Shown one piece after another: positions 26,454 through 37,400 of a stretch of 64,000 bases of DNA; the stretch's first letter is position 1, and every line of letters starts with the position of its first letter. Origin of the DNA: Cellvibrionales bacterium UBA1969 (lineage in GTDB: Bacteria > Pseudomonadota > Gammaproteobacteria > Pseudomonadales > UBA7434); NCBI GenBank assembly GCA_002339085.1, contig DDDX01000082.1, positions 10,148-74,147 of the forward strand, read 5' to 3'. The notes below the pieces were generated by a model. The model saw only the letters and a program-made list of their open reading frames with translations, was not told where the DNA came from and did no database searches. The position numbers and the translations under genes are program-made.

Positions 26454-27467
26454 TTGACTTATATAACAGCACCTAGGCAAGCAATTTGCTATTCAAGCAA
26501 TAAACTACCTCGCAGTTTCTTTCTGCGTATCGCCTGCTTGTTGCTTCTTATAATCATTAGCGATTTAAGCCATGCTGAAAACCGTATTACCCCGTTCGAA
26601 TCAAGCACCACTATTCCGATTAAAACAAGCTTAATTATGCCTTTAGTGACTGGCGCCGCTAAAACTATTTATGAAGATATTGCCGAGGGTATTAGATCGA
26701 ATAGCGATCTTAAAATTTCTATTCTTATGATTGATAAAGCATCATCCATTGAGATGGTTGAACAACATATTCTGGAAAACAACAGTGAATTAGTCATTGC
26801 GCTAGGCAATACCAGTTACCGCTTAGCCGCATTATTACCTATCGATACAATGGTTATAGCCGGGGGAATTACTGGCAACCAGTCGTTAAGACCAACGCTC
26901 AGTTTGTCGAGCGATCCTGAATCGGCATTAAAAGAACTGAAACGTATTGCACCCCATATTGAAGATGTGATGATGGTATATAACGAATCAATAAATGGTT
27001 GGTGGTACAACAAAGCCAAAAAAATTGCTCCCAAATATGGTTTTAATATTATTGGCTACAACGCTAAGAATATTAAAGCCGGTGTTGAGTCATATCAGAA
27101 ACTTTTAGATGATGCCTCGCCGAAGACTTCAGCTATTTGGTTGCCGCTACGAAATATTGTACCTTCTAAAACGATACTGCCAATGTTACTCGAGCGCGCA
27201 TGGGGTAAAAAGTTAGCAGTATTTTCTAACAACCCTTCGCATACAAAGCTCGGTGGCCTAATGGCCATCTACCCAGAGCATCAAAAAATGGGCAGCCAGC
27301 TAGCTGAATTTGCGGCTGATCACTTCCAAGGTAAAACAAATGATCCCGTTATTGGCACTCAGGAACTCCGTATTGCCATTAACTTACGAACCAGCTCGCA
27401 CATTGGTATTCGCTTAAGCGCAACAGATCAGGCTAGATTTGATAAAATCTACCCAACGCAACGCTAG
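26454..27467 (+). CDS. Periplasmic substrate-binding protein (ABC_sub_bind type)
   Basis: A 337-aa protein. A signal peptide lies at about residues 20-41 (hydrophobic run ACLLLLIIIS, then SHA|EN). The mature part resembles the ABC_sub_bind family (PF04392): VIALGNTSYRLAALLPIDTMVIAG, then ALKELKRIAPHIEDVMMVYN and MAIYPEHQKMGSQLAEFA. No permease or ATPase is nearby. The next gene, 10 bp on, is a histidine kinase, so this is likely its ligand sensor. The start is unsure: TTG 26454 is the first plausible codon and no ATG lies before residue 63. Confidence 0.75.
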   Translation: MTYITAPRQAICYSSNKLPRSFFLRIACLLLLIIISDLSHAENRITPFESSTTIPIKTSLIMPLVTGAAKTIYEDIAEGIRSNSDLKISILMIDKASSIEMVEQHILENNSELVIALGNTSYRLAALLPIDTMVIAGGITGNQSLRPTLSLSSDPESALKELKRIAPHIEDVMMVYNESINGWWYNKAKKIAPKYGFNIIGYNAKNIKAGVESYQKLLDDASPKTSAIWLPLRNIVPSKTILPMLLERAWGKKLAVFSNNPSHTKLGGLMAIYPEHQKMGSQLAEFAADHFQGKTNDPVIGTQELRIAINLRTSSHIGIRLSATDQARFDKIYPTQR

Positions 27468-27477
27468 GGGTGGAATA

Positions 27478-29097
27478 ATGAGTTTTATACAGTTAATCAA
27501 TTCCTCTTTATACGCCAGAAAAAAAGCGGGGAATAAAAAGCCCCAAAGCTTTCAAAAAAAGCTTTTTATCAACTTTGCCATCACCGGTTTTATCATTGCT
27601 ATTGCCGCTGCATTTGCCTATTCCTATATTGCCAGCAATATGATTGCTACATTTTATGAACGAGAGGGCTTACAAGCAACCGAGCACTTTGCTCAACTCA
27701 GCGAGCTAGCATTAATTTACGAAAGCGGTGAAAACGCCAAAGAAGCAGCATTAGCCACTTTAAATTATCCGAGTATCAAGCATGTTGCAGTCATCAGCGA
27801 CAGCAGTAAAATCATCTTAGCCGAAGGTGAAACGAACCAAGCGATACTCTCATCGCTAGAAAAAAATGATTGGCAAGATAAAACTGCACAAATTTTTTCT
27901 TCTAGCCAAACGACATGGCAAGTTGCTGCACCTGTCTTCACCTCTTATAGCGAAGATAACAGTAGCTTTGGCCTAAACGATGAGAGTATTGAAGAAATAT
28001 ACTTAGGCTATGTTGCCTTACAAATTGATACATCTGAATTACGAAGCTTTCAATTGCTATTATTTATACGAAACCTAGGCCTCGGCCTCGGTTATGGCTT
28101 AGTATTCGCTACGCTATTAATACTCACTTTACGGCGGCTATTAACGCCAATGAATAAACTAACTAAGGTAATGGAGCAAACATCAGACGGCAACTATAGA
28201 ATTTCTGAAATCGACGATAATGCATCAAAAGAAATCATTAAAGTCGCTGAAGTTTATAACCAAATGATTTCTAATTTAGCTGAGCGCGATCAAAAATTAC
28301 GTAGCCAAAAAAACCTACTGGAGACAGAGGTTACCTTGAGAACCAGTGAATTAGTTCAAGCAAGGGATGCCGCTTTAGAAGCCAACCAGCATAAAACCGA
28401 GTTTCTTGCTAATGTTACTCATGAGCTTCGCACACCACTGCAAAGCATTATTGGTTATTCGGAAGTCGTCAAAGAGCTACTGCTTGATGAAGGGGTTATT
28501 CATACCCAGGGCGACCTCGATAAAATCACGCATAATGCAGACCACTTATTAGGTTTAATCAATTCAATTTTAGATATATCAAAGATTGAAGCCGGCAAAA
28601 TGGAACTTAATAACCAGCAAACTAATGTCGCTGAATTACTTAATAAAGTAGCTGATACCATTGCACCGCTTATCGAAAAAAATAACAATACATTAACTGT
28701 TAATACAAAAAATATTAAACAAGATATCGACATTGATCAGAAGAAATTATTTCAAGTGCTATTAAATTTGCTGAGCAACGCAGCTAAATTTACCCACCAA
28801 GGCTCCATTCAATTATCGGCTTCAATCAATAATGAGCTTTTAACTATTTACGTTATCGATAGCGGTATCGGTATTAGCCCACAGCAGCAAGCCGTTATTT
28901 TTGAGCCTTTCAGACAAATAGATGGCAGTGAAACGAGGAAATTTGTTGGCACCGGTCTAGGACTATCAATCGCGATGAATCTTACTAAATTAATTGGAGG
29001 TGATATCAGCCTCAGTAGCGAAGTAGGCAAAGGGTCATGCTTCCAATTAACACTGCCAATAAGCCAACAATTAGGCGCAACAGAAGCGGTTAATTAG
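27478..29097 (+). CDS. Membrane sensor histidine kinase
   Basis: 539 aa from the ATG at 27478, chosen because AGGGGTGG precedes it; an upstream frame start at 27439 would overlap the previous gene. Order: TM1 (about 30-55), a periplasmic sensor region, TM2 (about 195-220), HAMP, a coiled coil, HisKA with His315 in NVTHELRTPLQ, then HATPase with NLLSNAAKF, DSGIGIS and GTGLGLS boxes. It phosphorylates an unidentified response regulator; none is adjacent. The partner substrate-binding gene lies just upstream. It ends 5 bp from the convergent acyltransferase gene. Confidence 0.92.
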   Translation: MSFIQLINSSLYARKKAGNKKPQSFQKKLFINFAITGFIIAIAAAFAYSYIASNMIATFYEREGLQATEHFAQLSELALIYESGENAKEAALATLNYPSIKHVAVISDSSKIILAEGETNQAILSSLEKNDWQDKTAQIFSSSQTTWQVAAPVFTSYSEDNSSFGLNDESIEEIYLGYVALQIDTSELRSFQLLLFIRNLGLGLGYGLVFATLLILTLRRLLTPMNKLTKVMEQTSDGNYRISEIDDNASKEIIKVAEVYNQMISNLAERDQKLRSQKNLLETEVTLRTSELVQARDAALEANQHKTEFLANVTHELRTPLQSIIGYSEVVKELLLDEGVIHTQGDLDKITHNADHLLGLINSILDISKIEAGKMELNNQQTNVAELLNKVADTIAPLIEKNNNTLTVNTKNIKQDIDIDQKKLFQVLLNLLSNAAKFTHQGSIQLSASINNELLTIYVIDSGIGISPQQQAVIFEPFRQIDGSETRKFVGTGLGLSIAMNLTKLIGGDISLSSEVGKGSCFQLTLPISQQLGATEAVN

Positions 29098-29102
29098 TAG
29101 CG

Positions 29103-29825
29103 TTACTTCTTTATGCCAGGCCAAAAAAGACTAATCAGCCACACCCAAAACGAGTTACCTTCTAATATCATGCGGTCGATCTGATCATATTCTTTTGCAT
29201 GCTCTAATGGATCAGCAAAAAAATCGCTTCTGGTTTTAAATCCTTGATCGGGATCAAGATCACGAACCTTAACCGCTGGATTCCCTGCTACGATAGTATT
29301 TTCCGGTACATCTTTAGTGACCACTGAACCTGCTGCTACGATACTGTTCTCACCGATATGTACTCCTTTCAAGATAGTGGCATGATCGCCAATCCAAACA
29401 TTGTCTTCAATGATCACAGGCTTGCTAGCTTGGTCGCGACTCATGCGATCATATACACCATGCCAGTCTGAGTCTGTAATGTAAGCGCCGTTAGCGAACA
29501 TGCAACTATCGCCAATGGAGATTTTATTTGCCGCGCTGATTCTTACCCCTGGAGATATCATCACATAATGACCGATAGTTATTTCGCCATCGCCTTCACT
29601 TACACCCCAAACACCAATCGAGACGTGGCGATCTGGTTCAGCGACGATCGTTGCACAATCACCTAACGAAATTCCCTCGCCATTGATCTTAATATGCCAT
29701 GGCCGCATAAAAGTACCAAATTGACCTAAGAATTTAAATCGAGGCCGCAAAAAATATTCGGCATAGGCGCCCCGTAACCTTAAATAGGTTTTTTTAATCC
29801 AGTAAGGTCGATAATCTTTTTGCAT
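29103..29825 (-). CDS. Hexapeptide-repeat acyltransferase (LbH fold)
   Basis: A 240-aa left-handed beta-helix protein. Repeats such as IGVWGVSEGDGEITIG, ISPGVRISAANKISIG and IGDHATILKGVHIGENSIVAAGSVVTKDVPENT lead to the familiar GNPAVKVRDLD end. The catalytic His is probably in the SDWHGVYDR loop. It probably acetylates a sugar, lipid or small molecule. The N-terminal 25 residues are basic and the C-terminal helix (FWVWLISLFWPGIKK) is amphipathic, hinting at membrane contact. The substrate is unknown and no glycan cluster is nearby. Confidence 0.82.
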   Translation of the reverse strand: MQKDYRPYWIKKTYLRLRGAYAEYFLRPRFKFLGQFGTFMRPWHIKINGEGISLGDCATIVAEPDRHVSIGVWGVSEGDGEITIGHYVMISPGVRISAANKISIGDSCMFANGAYITDSDWHGVYDRMSRDQASKPVIIEDNVWIGDHATILKGVHIGENSIVAAGSVVTKDVPENTIVAGNPAVKVRDLDPDQGFKTRSDFFADPLEHAKEYDQIDRMILEGNSFWVWLISLFWPGIKK

Positions 29826-29961
29826 TATCAGTGTTCCTAAGGTATTTAAATCAACTGAAACAATAGATATACATATCTAATGATATACTATGCCATAATA
29901 TAAACCCTAATATAAACAAATTGACAATTGTTTATTAACAGCGATTATTCAAGCCACGACT

Positions 29962-30651
29962 ATGGAATACTCTTCAAGTAATGTTGACAGCAATCAAACT
30001 GAAGCGCATGACAAGGTCGGTGAAGTCGTTCATAAACATTGGCGTACGCAGTTTCAAAAGCCTATTGCAGAACACAACCAACGCGCCTATCAACAAGCAA
30101 TAGCGGCAATAAATAAGCCATCTATTATATTTGATTCCGGTTGTGGCAATGGTAATAGCACTTTGAAACTAGCCGCCCAATACCCTGATTCCTTTATTAT
30201 CGGTATCGATAAGTCCCTATCACGCCTCACTAAGCAAGCAGATAAGGCCAACCAATCGCTTAACAACCCTAATTTTATCTTAATTAGGGCGGACCTTATT
30301 GATTTCTGGCGCTTGGCAGCGAATGACAATATAGCTTTACTGCGGCACTTTATACTTTACCCAAACCCATGGCCAAAAAAACACCATTTGAAACGGCGCT
30401 GGCATACCTCTCCATTATTCAAAACAATCATCGCCCTAGGCGGTCAACTTGAAATAAGGAGCAATTGGCCTATCTATATCGATGAATTTTCTACCGCATT
30501 AACAACACAGCGATTTACCAGCCAAAAAATATTACTGGAAATACATAATAATCAATGGCTGTCGGACTTCGAAAAAAAATACCACAAAAGTCAACATAGC
30601 TTATGGCAGTTAACCGCTGATCTTACGGTTGACAACCGTAACAATGGGTAA
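29962..30651 (+). CDS. TrmB-like tRNA (guanine-N7) methyltransferase paralogue
   Basis: A 229-aa class I methyltransferase. SAM motif DSGCGNGNSTLKLA is followed by IGIDKS and a late YPNPWPKKHHLKRRW, which corresponds to the FPDPWPKxRHxxRR signature of TrmB with Asp changed to Asn. This looks like the second TrmB-like protein some gammaproteobacteria carry beside true TrmB. Whether it still modifies tRNA position 46 is unclear. A perfect hairpin (30623-30641) lies in its last codons, 68 bp before cysE. Confidence 0.8.
   Translation: MEYSSSNVDSNQTEAHDKVGEVVHKHWRTQFQKPIAEHNQRAYQQAIAAINKPSIIFDSGCGNGNSTLKLAAQYPDSFIIGIDKSLSRLTKQADKANQSLNNPNFILIRADLIDFWRLAANDNIALLRHFILYPNPWPKKHHLKRRWHTSPLFKTIIALGGQLEIRSNWPIYIDEFSTALTTQRFTSQKILLEIHNNQWLSDFEKKYHKSQHSLWQLTADLTVDNRNNG
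30623..30641 (+). other. Perfect hairpin at the end of the TrmB-like gene
   Basis: TTACGGTT-GAC-AACCGTAA gives an 8-bp stem with a 3-base loop, inside the last codons of the methyltransferase. There is no U run. Possibly an intergenic stabiliser or a partial terminator before cysE. Confidence 0.4.
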
Positions 30652-30708
30652 CAAAATCAACCTATATGCGGCAACACACAGAATATTTGCCTCACTTAAG
30701 GATCTTAT

Positions 30709-31527
30709 ATGACTAACAATCCGCCACTTCCTTCGGATCCTCAATTCGCCAGTGAAAAAATAAAGATCTGGAAATGCATCTTAACAGAGGCAAAAAAGGA
30801 AGCTAAAGCTGAGCCCTTATTGGCTGACTTCTTGGATCAAGCCATTCTCAACCATGAAAATTTTGCCTCAGCTTTATCGCTTCATCTCTCTAACCTTCTT
30901 TGCAATCTCACTGCTTCCGCTCAGTCACTGCAAGAGATATTTAGCGAAGCTTACGAAAAAGATAATACGATTGTAGACGCTGCTTTTAGCGATATTTTAG
31001 CGATTCGTAATCGTGATTCGGCTTGTAATGAATGTGGCACCCCATTTTTATACTATAAGGGATTTCATGCCTTACAAGCTTTTCGGGTGGCGCATTGGCT
31101 GTGGCATCAACAACGGCGTGAATTTGCATTGTTTCTGCAAAGCCGCATATCGACCTGCTTTAGTGTTGATATTCATCCTGCTGCAAAAGTGGGTTTTGGT
31201 TTAATGTTGGACCATGCAACAGGGATTGTTATCGGAGAAACCAGTGTTATCGGTGACAATGTTTCAATCATGCAATCCGTCACGCTTGGCGGTACCGGCA
31301 AAGAAACCAAAGATCGTCATCCTAAAATAGCAGCTGGCGTATTGATTGGCGCCGGCAGTAAGATTTTAGGCAATATCAATGTTGGTGAAGGGGCAAAAGT
31401 CGGTGCTGGCAGCGTAGTGCTTAACGACGTTCCTGCACACTCAATGGTTACCGGTGTGCCGGCCGTCGTTGTAGGCAAACCTGACGAATCAATGCCTTCA
31501 TTGTCTATGAATCAAAATTTAAGCTAA
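30709..31527 (+). CDS. cysE: Serine O-acetyltransferase
   Basis: A 272-aa protein. A helical N-terminal domain ends in KGFHALQAFRVAHWLW. The left-handed beta-helix then carries VDIHPAAKVGFGLMLDHATGIVIGET (catalytic Asp and His), SVTLGGTGKETKDRHP and the hexapeptide end GAGSVVLNDVPAHSMVTGVPA. It makes O-acetylserine, the substrate of cysteine synthase (cysK at 6.6 kb). AAGGA lies upstream of the ATG. It converges on hemE with a 27-bp gap. Confidence 0.95.
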   Translation: MTNNPPLPSDPQFASEKIKIWKCILTEAKKEAKAEPLLADFLDQAILNHENFASALSLHLSNLLCNLTASAQSLQEIFSEAYEKDNTIVDAAFSDILAIRNRDSACNECGTPFLYYKGFHALQAFRVAHWLWHQQRREFALFLQSRISTCFSVDIHPAAKVGFGLMLDHATGIVIGETSVIGDNVSIMQSVTLGGTGKETKDRHPKIAAGVLIGAGSKILGNINVGEGAKVGAGSVVLNDVPAHSMVTGVPAVVVGKPDESMPSLSMNQNLS

Positions 31528-31554
31528 TGATAACGTTAAGTGGCCATCGATTGA

Positions 31555-32628
31555 CTACTGATGATAATACGGGGAAAACTGCTTAACCGCTTCGATAAAG
31601 GCGGCCGCATGTTCGGGTTCAACGTCTGGCGTAATGCCATGCCCGAGATTAAAAACGTGGCCAGAGTCTGCGTCATGCTGCCCGTAAGACGCGAGCAATC
31701 TTTTGACTTCTTCTTCAATAACCGAGATAGGCGCCAATAATATATTAGGATCCATATTACCTTGCAACGCTACTTGCGATCCTACTTTAGCTTTTGCAAT
31801 ACCGAGATCCACTGTCCAATCAAGGCCAACCGCATGGCAGCCGCATTGGCTAATAGCCTCCAACCAAGGTGCTCCACCTTTAGTGAAAGCAATAACAGGC
31901 ACCACCGTACCATCCGGTCGATTAACCTTTAAACCAGCAATGATCTTCTGAATATAATCCAGCGAGAATTCCAAATAGCTGGCGTGACTAAGGACACCGC
32001 CCCAAGTATCAAATATTTGTACTGCTTGCGCACCGGCATCAATCTGGGCGTTCAAGTAATTAGTCACTACTATCGCCAACTTATCTAACAACAGGTGCAT
32101 AGCCGTTGGATTGGCATAAAGTAAACGCTTAATCTTTTTAAATTCGCGGGTCGAGCCACCTTCAACCATATACGTGGCTAGTGTCCAGGGGCTGCCGGTA
32201 AAGCCAATTAATGGCACGGCCCCATCCAAGGCTTGGCGAATCATAGTGACCGCATCCATCACGTAACGTAGATCACTCAACACATCGACTGATAGATTTT
32301 CAATATCGGTCTGCGAACTAATAGGACGCTGGAATTTAGGCCCTTCTCCTTCGGCAAAATAGAGGCCCAACCCCATCGCATCAGGAATCGTTAAAATATC
32401 AGAAAATAAAATAGCGGCATCTAAAGGAAAACGCTGCAATGGTTGCAAGGTCACTTCCGTTGCCAGCTCTGTGTTTTTACACAGCGACAAAAAATCACCT
32501 GCTTTAGCCCTTGTAGCACGGTATTCCGGCAAATAGCGCCCTGCCTGACGCATCATCCAAACCGGTGTCGCATCTACCGGTTGACGAAGCAGTGCGCGAA
32601 TAAAACGATCGTTTTTTAATGCAGACAT
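31555..32628 (-). CDS. hemE: Uroporphyrinogen decarboxylase
   Basis: A 357-aa protein with the family marker near the N terminus, [22 protein letters not shown], plus [18 protein letters not shown] and [18 protein letters not shown]. It converts uroporphyrinogen III to coproporphyrinogen III for haem. It is downstream of cysJ (30 bp) in the same direction, possibly one transcript. Confidence 0.97.
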   Translation of the reverse strand: MSALKNDRFIRALLRQPVDATPVWMMRQAGRYLPEYRATRAKAGDFLSLCKNTELATEVTLQPLQRFPLDAAILFSDILTIPDAMGLGLYFAEGEGPKFQRPISSQTDIENLSVDVLSDLRYVMDAVTMIRQALDGAVPLIGFTGSPWTLATYMVEGGSTREFKKIKRLLYANPTAMHLLLDKLAIVVTNYLNAQIDAGAQAVQIFDTWGGVLSHASYLEFSLDYIQKIIAGLKVNRPDGTVVPVIAFTKGGAPWLEAISQCGCHAVGLDWTVDLGIAKAKVGSQVALQGNMDPNILLAPISVIEEEVKRLLASYGQHDADSGHVFNLGHGITPDVEPEHAAAFIEAVKQFSPYYHQ

Positions 32629-32658
32629 GATAGGTCGCTGACTAAAACAGCTGTTAAC

Positions 32659-34416
32659 TTAATAGACATCACGTAAATAACGCTTTTCACGCTTAAGGTT
32701 ATTCACATAATCGGTGGCTTTTTCAGTATTCATTGTGCCGTGTTGCGCAATCACATCGGCAAGCGCTTGATCAACATCACGCGCCATTCGGGTTGCATCA
32801 CCACAAACATAAAAGTAACCGCCCTGCTCTAACCATGAAAACAGTTCGGCGCCATGTTGTTTCATTTTATGCTGCACATAAATCTTCTCGGCCTGATCTC
32901 TAGAAAAAGCTAAGTCGAGACGAGTTAACACACCCTGTTCTTGCATAGCGGCCAATTCATCTTGATAAATAAAATCAAATTCACGAGTTTGATCGCCAAA
33001 GAAAAGCCAATTTGGCCCGGTTGCTTGACGCTCCTGCCGCTCCTCTAAAAAAGCTCTAAATGGGGCAATACCGGTTCCTGGCCCAACCATAATCATTGGC
33101 GCAGCGTCGTCAGCGGGAATACGAAATGACTTATTAGTAGAAATAAAAATGCCCGCTTTATCACCTTCAGCAACTCGATCAGCAAGAAACGTTGAACAAA
33201 CTCCCAAATGCTGCCTAGATTCATATGACCATCGAACCGCCGCTACAGTTAAATGAACAGAACCGGGGTGTTTATTAACACTGGAGGATATCGAATACGC
33301 TCGATGCTGTAACGGCTTAAGTAAAACCAAGAGTTCGTCAGCAGTAAAACTCACTTTTTCTGTTAATTGCAGTAAATCAAGAATGTCCTTCGCCCACAAA
33401 AAATCAGCCAACGCTTCTTTGTCACCATTCTTAAATACATGACTAAAGGCATCGTGATCGGCAATTTTTTCTACTGCAGCGATGAGCTCTTTAGAAGGGG
33501 TTGAAATCTCGTACTTATAAGTCAGCAACTCACCAAGCGTGCGCTCCTGACCTTCGAGCACGGTATCAGCAGACAATGAAAAATAAGCCAACAAAGATTT
33601 AACTAAGCCAGCATCATTAACCGGCATCACATTAAGCGCGTCACCAACTTCATAGCTCAAATCGCTATCGCCAAGGTCAATTTCAAAATGACGAATCTCT
33701 TTAGCCGAGCCTTCGGCCGATAACAATAGATTTTTTGTAACGGTAGCCGGATAAGGGTTTTTTCGATTCCAAATTGATTTTACCACCGCTGATTCCGCCT
33801 GAAGCGGAATAGTCGTTACAACGGCATCACCATCATTCGCTAACGGTATGGTGGTATTAATCCACTCTTCAGCCATATCTTCAAAATCAACATCACAGTC
33901 AACGCGATCAACTAAGCGGGTAGCCCCTAATTGTTCCAAACGCATATCAATAAGCTTACCGGCCTGACAAAACTCATCGTAACCCGTGTCACCTAAAGCT
34001 AATACGCCAAACTTCATATCAGGTAATTTCGGCATATCACTAGCAGACAGTGACTGCCAAAATAATTCGGCGTTATCAGGCATTTCACCCTCGCCGTAAG
34101 TCGCGACTGAAAAAATGACTTTTCCCATCTGAGCAAAATCTTCTATACTCACGTCATCCATACCCTGAACCACAGGATTAAATCCTTGACTTCTAGCCAC
34201 ATTAGCAGCATCCATAGCAATACCTTCAGCATTACCAGTTTGACTGCCGTATAAAATATCCAGCCGTGGTGCAACTTGACCAGCAGTCGCAGTTAAAGAT
34301 GCATTTTGCTGATCTGCCATCTGCTTAGCAGATTGTAAGCCCGCTAAAAAACCGGCCAACCAAGATTTTTGGTCACCCGTAAAAGGGGCATCATCGGGTA
34401 TAAAGGGAGGTTTCAT
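32659..34416 (-). CDS. cysJ: CysJ-like diflavin reductase
   Basis: A 585-aa protein. A flavodoxin FMN domain (about 50-190) has LYGSQTGNAEG; a connecting and FAD domain has HRAYSISSS and GVCSTFLADR; an NADPH domain has MVGPGTGIAPFRAFLEER and ends YFYVCGDATRMARDV...RDVY. It is the alpha subunit layout of sulfite reductase, which passes electrons from NADPH to the haemoprotein CysI. No cysI is present in the window. Instead it lies 10 bp downstream of a long gltB, in the place gltD would occupy. It may serve sulfite reduction in trans or glutamate synthase. Confidence 0.9.
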   Translation of the reverse strand: MKPPFIPDDAPFTGDQKSWLAGFLAGLQSAKQMADQQNASLTATAGQVAPRLDILYGSQTGNAEGIAMDAANVARSQGFNPVVQGMDDVSIEDFAQMGKVIFSVATYGEGEMPDNAELFWQSLSASDMPKLPDMKFGVLALGDTGYDEFCQAGKLIDMRLEQLGATRLVDRVDCDVDFEDMAEEWINTTIPLANDGDAVVTTIPLQAESAVVKSIWNRKNPYPATVTKNLLLSAEGSAKEIRHFEIDLGDSDLSYEVGDALNVMPVNDAGLVKSLLAYFSLSADTVLEGQERTLGELLTYKYEISTPSKELIAAVEKIADHDAFSHVFKNGDKEALADFLWAKDILDLLQLTEKVSFTADELLVLLKPLQHRAYSISSSVNKHPGSVHLTVAAVRWSYESRQHLGVCSTFLADRVAEGDKAGIFISTNKSFRIPADDAAPMIMVGPGTGIAPFRAFLEERQERQATGPNWLFFGDQTREFDFIYQDELAAMQEQGVLTRLDLAFSRDQAEKIYVQHKMKQHGAELFSWLEQGGYFYVCGDATRMARDVDQALADVIAQHGTMNTEKATDYVNNLKREKRYLRDVY

Positions 34417-34425
34417 GCACGGTTC

Positions 34426-37400
34426 TCATAATTGACTCACATTAGGTAATAAATCATTCATCGCGTTGAAGGCAAATAGCTCTTCAAAGCTTGGAATTCG
34501 ACCTAATGCTGTTTTGTTTTTCTGTTGCTGATGGATAATCCAGCCATAAGTAGCTGGGCTGTCCATCGATATAATATTACGCAAACTTAGCGTCTGTTTA
34601 AAATCGTTTAATCGTTTATTAGCAATCATTGCTGCCAGCTCACTATCACTATAACCAGCAATCGCTTGGCGAGAGTGACGCAATAAACCATTCATTAAAG
34701 CAAAATCTTCAGTCAAAATCAGATTGCGCGTAGCTTTAACCGCTTCAGGATGCTGAACATCATTGATAGAGGGCAATTTTTTAAGCGCTAATTTTTGTGC
34801 TGTATCTAACACGGAATAGGTATTCAATAATTCATATTTCTTGTCACCATCATCGCCAAGTTGCGTGTCTGGCACGAAACCATGAAAGACGGGCTGCCCT
34901 GAGCGCCAAGCACGTTTAAGCTTATTGACTTGGTGAGCTGCAAGCGCTGTCGCCAACTCTTCAAGTAACTCTTTACGTGGTTTAGCCGCTAAAATAGCCT
35001 CAGAGTCTTGATACTGCAGTAATGCACGCGGAATGATGTAGGAAAAATTCTTTTTCTCAACATCCCAATTGGCCAGCAATTGCTTTGCCTTTTGCGAGTT
35101 GGTTGCCTCTACGTGCCAAACTAATAATGTCTTAACCGCTTGCGCATGAATGTCCGATTGCTCAGAGCTTTCTGATAATGAACCCAGTAGTACTGAGTCA
35201 TGGCTAATACTGTCAGCAAAAAGACAGTCAGGATCATATTGGTAGGCAAAACCGCCGGACATACCATTACCAAACCCTTTAGAAAAACCACCTAAGTTTA
35301 ATACTGCACCGTTGGTCATATACTCGCAACAAAAATCACCCACGCCTTCTACAACTGCTGTCGATCCAGAATTTCTCACCGCAAATCGATCACCCGCTTG
35401 ACCTTCAATAAAGACTCTTCCGCCTGTTGCGCCAAATAAAGCAAAATTGCCTATCAAAACATTATTACCCATGGCTTGATTTTCGCTGGCAGGCGCATGC
35501 ACCACAATCTGGCCACCACACGCGGTTTTACCCACGCCATCATTACAGGTGCCCGTATGCTCCAACACCATGCCGTCATTACAGAAAGCACCGTAAGACT
35601 GACCAGCGGAACCATGTGTGGCAATATTAACGCTTGCTTCGCGAAGGTAGCGTCGGCCACGCTGGTCTTGTAATACTGCGGGCAAATCGATATCAGCCAA
35701 TTCATGATTCAGGATGCGTTCTAAGTCAATTGCCAACTGACCACCGACACTTTTATTGCAGTTGTTTAAATGACGGCTATCAGGAACAGTAACCGATAAT
35801 TGTTTGTTATCGATTAAGGCTTGTCTAACATGGACAAGAAATTGATCGTCGACAGCAAAATCTCGTTCCATATAAATAGGATTATCAACTTTAAACTCAT
35901 CGACCACTGTCAACATAGCTCTTAAATCTAATTGGCCAACCGAGGAAGGGTGATCTAACAGATGCATTAAATCACTTCGACCTCTCGCCTCGCGTAAAGA
36001 CCGCAAGCCAAGCTGGGCAAGAATTTCTCTCACCTCATGAGCAATATTCAATAAATATTGACCCAGTGCACGAGGATCGCCATCAAACACTTCTGGGTTA
36101 GTAGTCAAACCTGCAGGGCATTTGATGTTGCAGTTTTTTGCCATTACACACTTCAGCATCATCAATGCCGTGGTGCCAAACTCAAAACTGTCGCCGCCCA
36201 TTAAAGCAGACTTCACTACGTCAGATCCGGTTTGATGGGCACCAGAGCAGCGGAGGATGACCTTGCTGCGAAGACCGTTTGCAGACAACGCTTGATGTAC
36301 TTCAGCGATACCGATTTCTGCCGCACGGCCCGTGTATTTGAGCGATGTGACTGACGCTGCACCCGTGCCGCCGGTATTACCCGCAACATTAATAACGTCA
36401 GCGCCTGCCTTGGCAACACCAACAGCAATGGTGCCTATACCATCGGATGATACGAGCTTAACAATCACACGTACTCGTGCCGCTTTGGCATCGTGAATCA
36501 GTTGAGCCAAATCCTCGATTGAATACGTGTCGTGGTGCGGTGGTGGCGAAATTAACTCGACACCGGGCACACCACCGCGAGCAGCGGCAATTTCAACATT
36601 TACTTTTGGTGCAGGCAATTGACCGCCCTCACCTGGCTTAGCGCCCTGACCAATTTTAATTTCAACTTCCTCAAGCATGGGGTCAGCTAGATACCCTGCC
36701 CATACACCAAATCGGCCCGACGCAAACTGCTTAATCCTTGAAGCGCGAATAGTACCGTATCGAGATAGATGCTCCCCCCCCTCACCACTATTCGACATAC
36801 CCCCGACCATGTTTGTGCCGTGCGCAACTGCCTCGTGAGCAGTCGCGACTAAAGCACCATGACTCATTGCACCAGAGGCTAAAAATGGGGTTATCTCACT
36901 GGCGGCCTGCACCTCTTCAAGTGGTAGAGCGGGCAGTGCCGAGCGCAAACGCGTGAGGTAATCGAGCGCTTCGTGGCTTGCAGTTATGAGCAGACGTTGC
37001 CCTTTAATTTGATGGCTTATAATATTATCACCAAAGCGATCGATAAACGAAATGGCTAATTGCTCAAGTCGCTTAGCATCATTAGCTTTGCTGCCGGTTA
37101 ATTGTAAAGCAAAGTCAGTCTCACTAAGTGGTTCGCAATCCAGGCCACGAATAACAAAATCATTATTACCAGCACGGTTAAATCGCATCAATTCTTCGCG
37201 AAAATCATCTGCCTTATCGATAAAACTAATATCGGCAGGAAACGCCAAAACATCGCGCAAAGCGGCAGGTCGCCGAGCTCTTTCTTCTGCCATAGAGCGT
37301 GAGAATTCACGGTATCCGGGCGTGATCTCAAAGTTATTAACTTCATCGTTAGTTAATCGATCAAAGCTAGTGTTGGTATAGCCTTCCTCACTGATGCCAA

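Noticed and set aside
26454..27467. Part of a complete ABC transporter
   Set aside because: No permease or ATPase gene is adjacent; the following gene is a kinase.
32659..34416. Calling the diflavin protein a cytochrome P450 reductase or nitric-oxide-synthase-like protein
   Set aside because: Length, domain order and the RDVY C terminus fit CysJ; no haem domain is present.
36216..36428. Long antisense frames inside gltB
   Set aside because: They follow from codon bias of the real gene; no start context or family motif.
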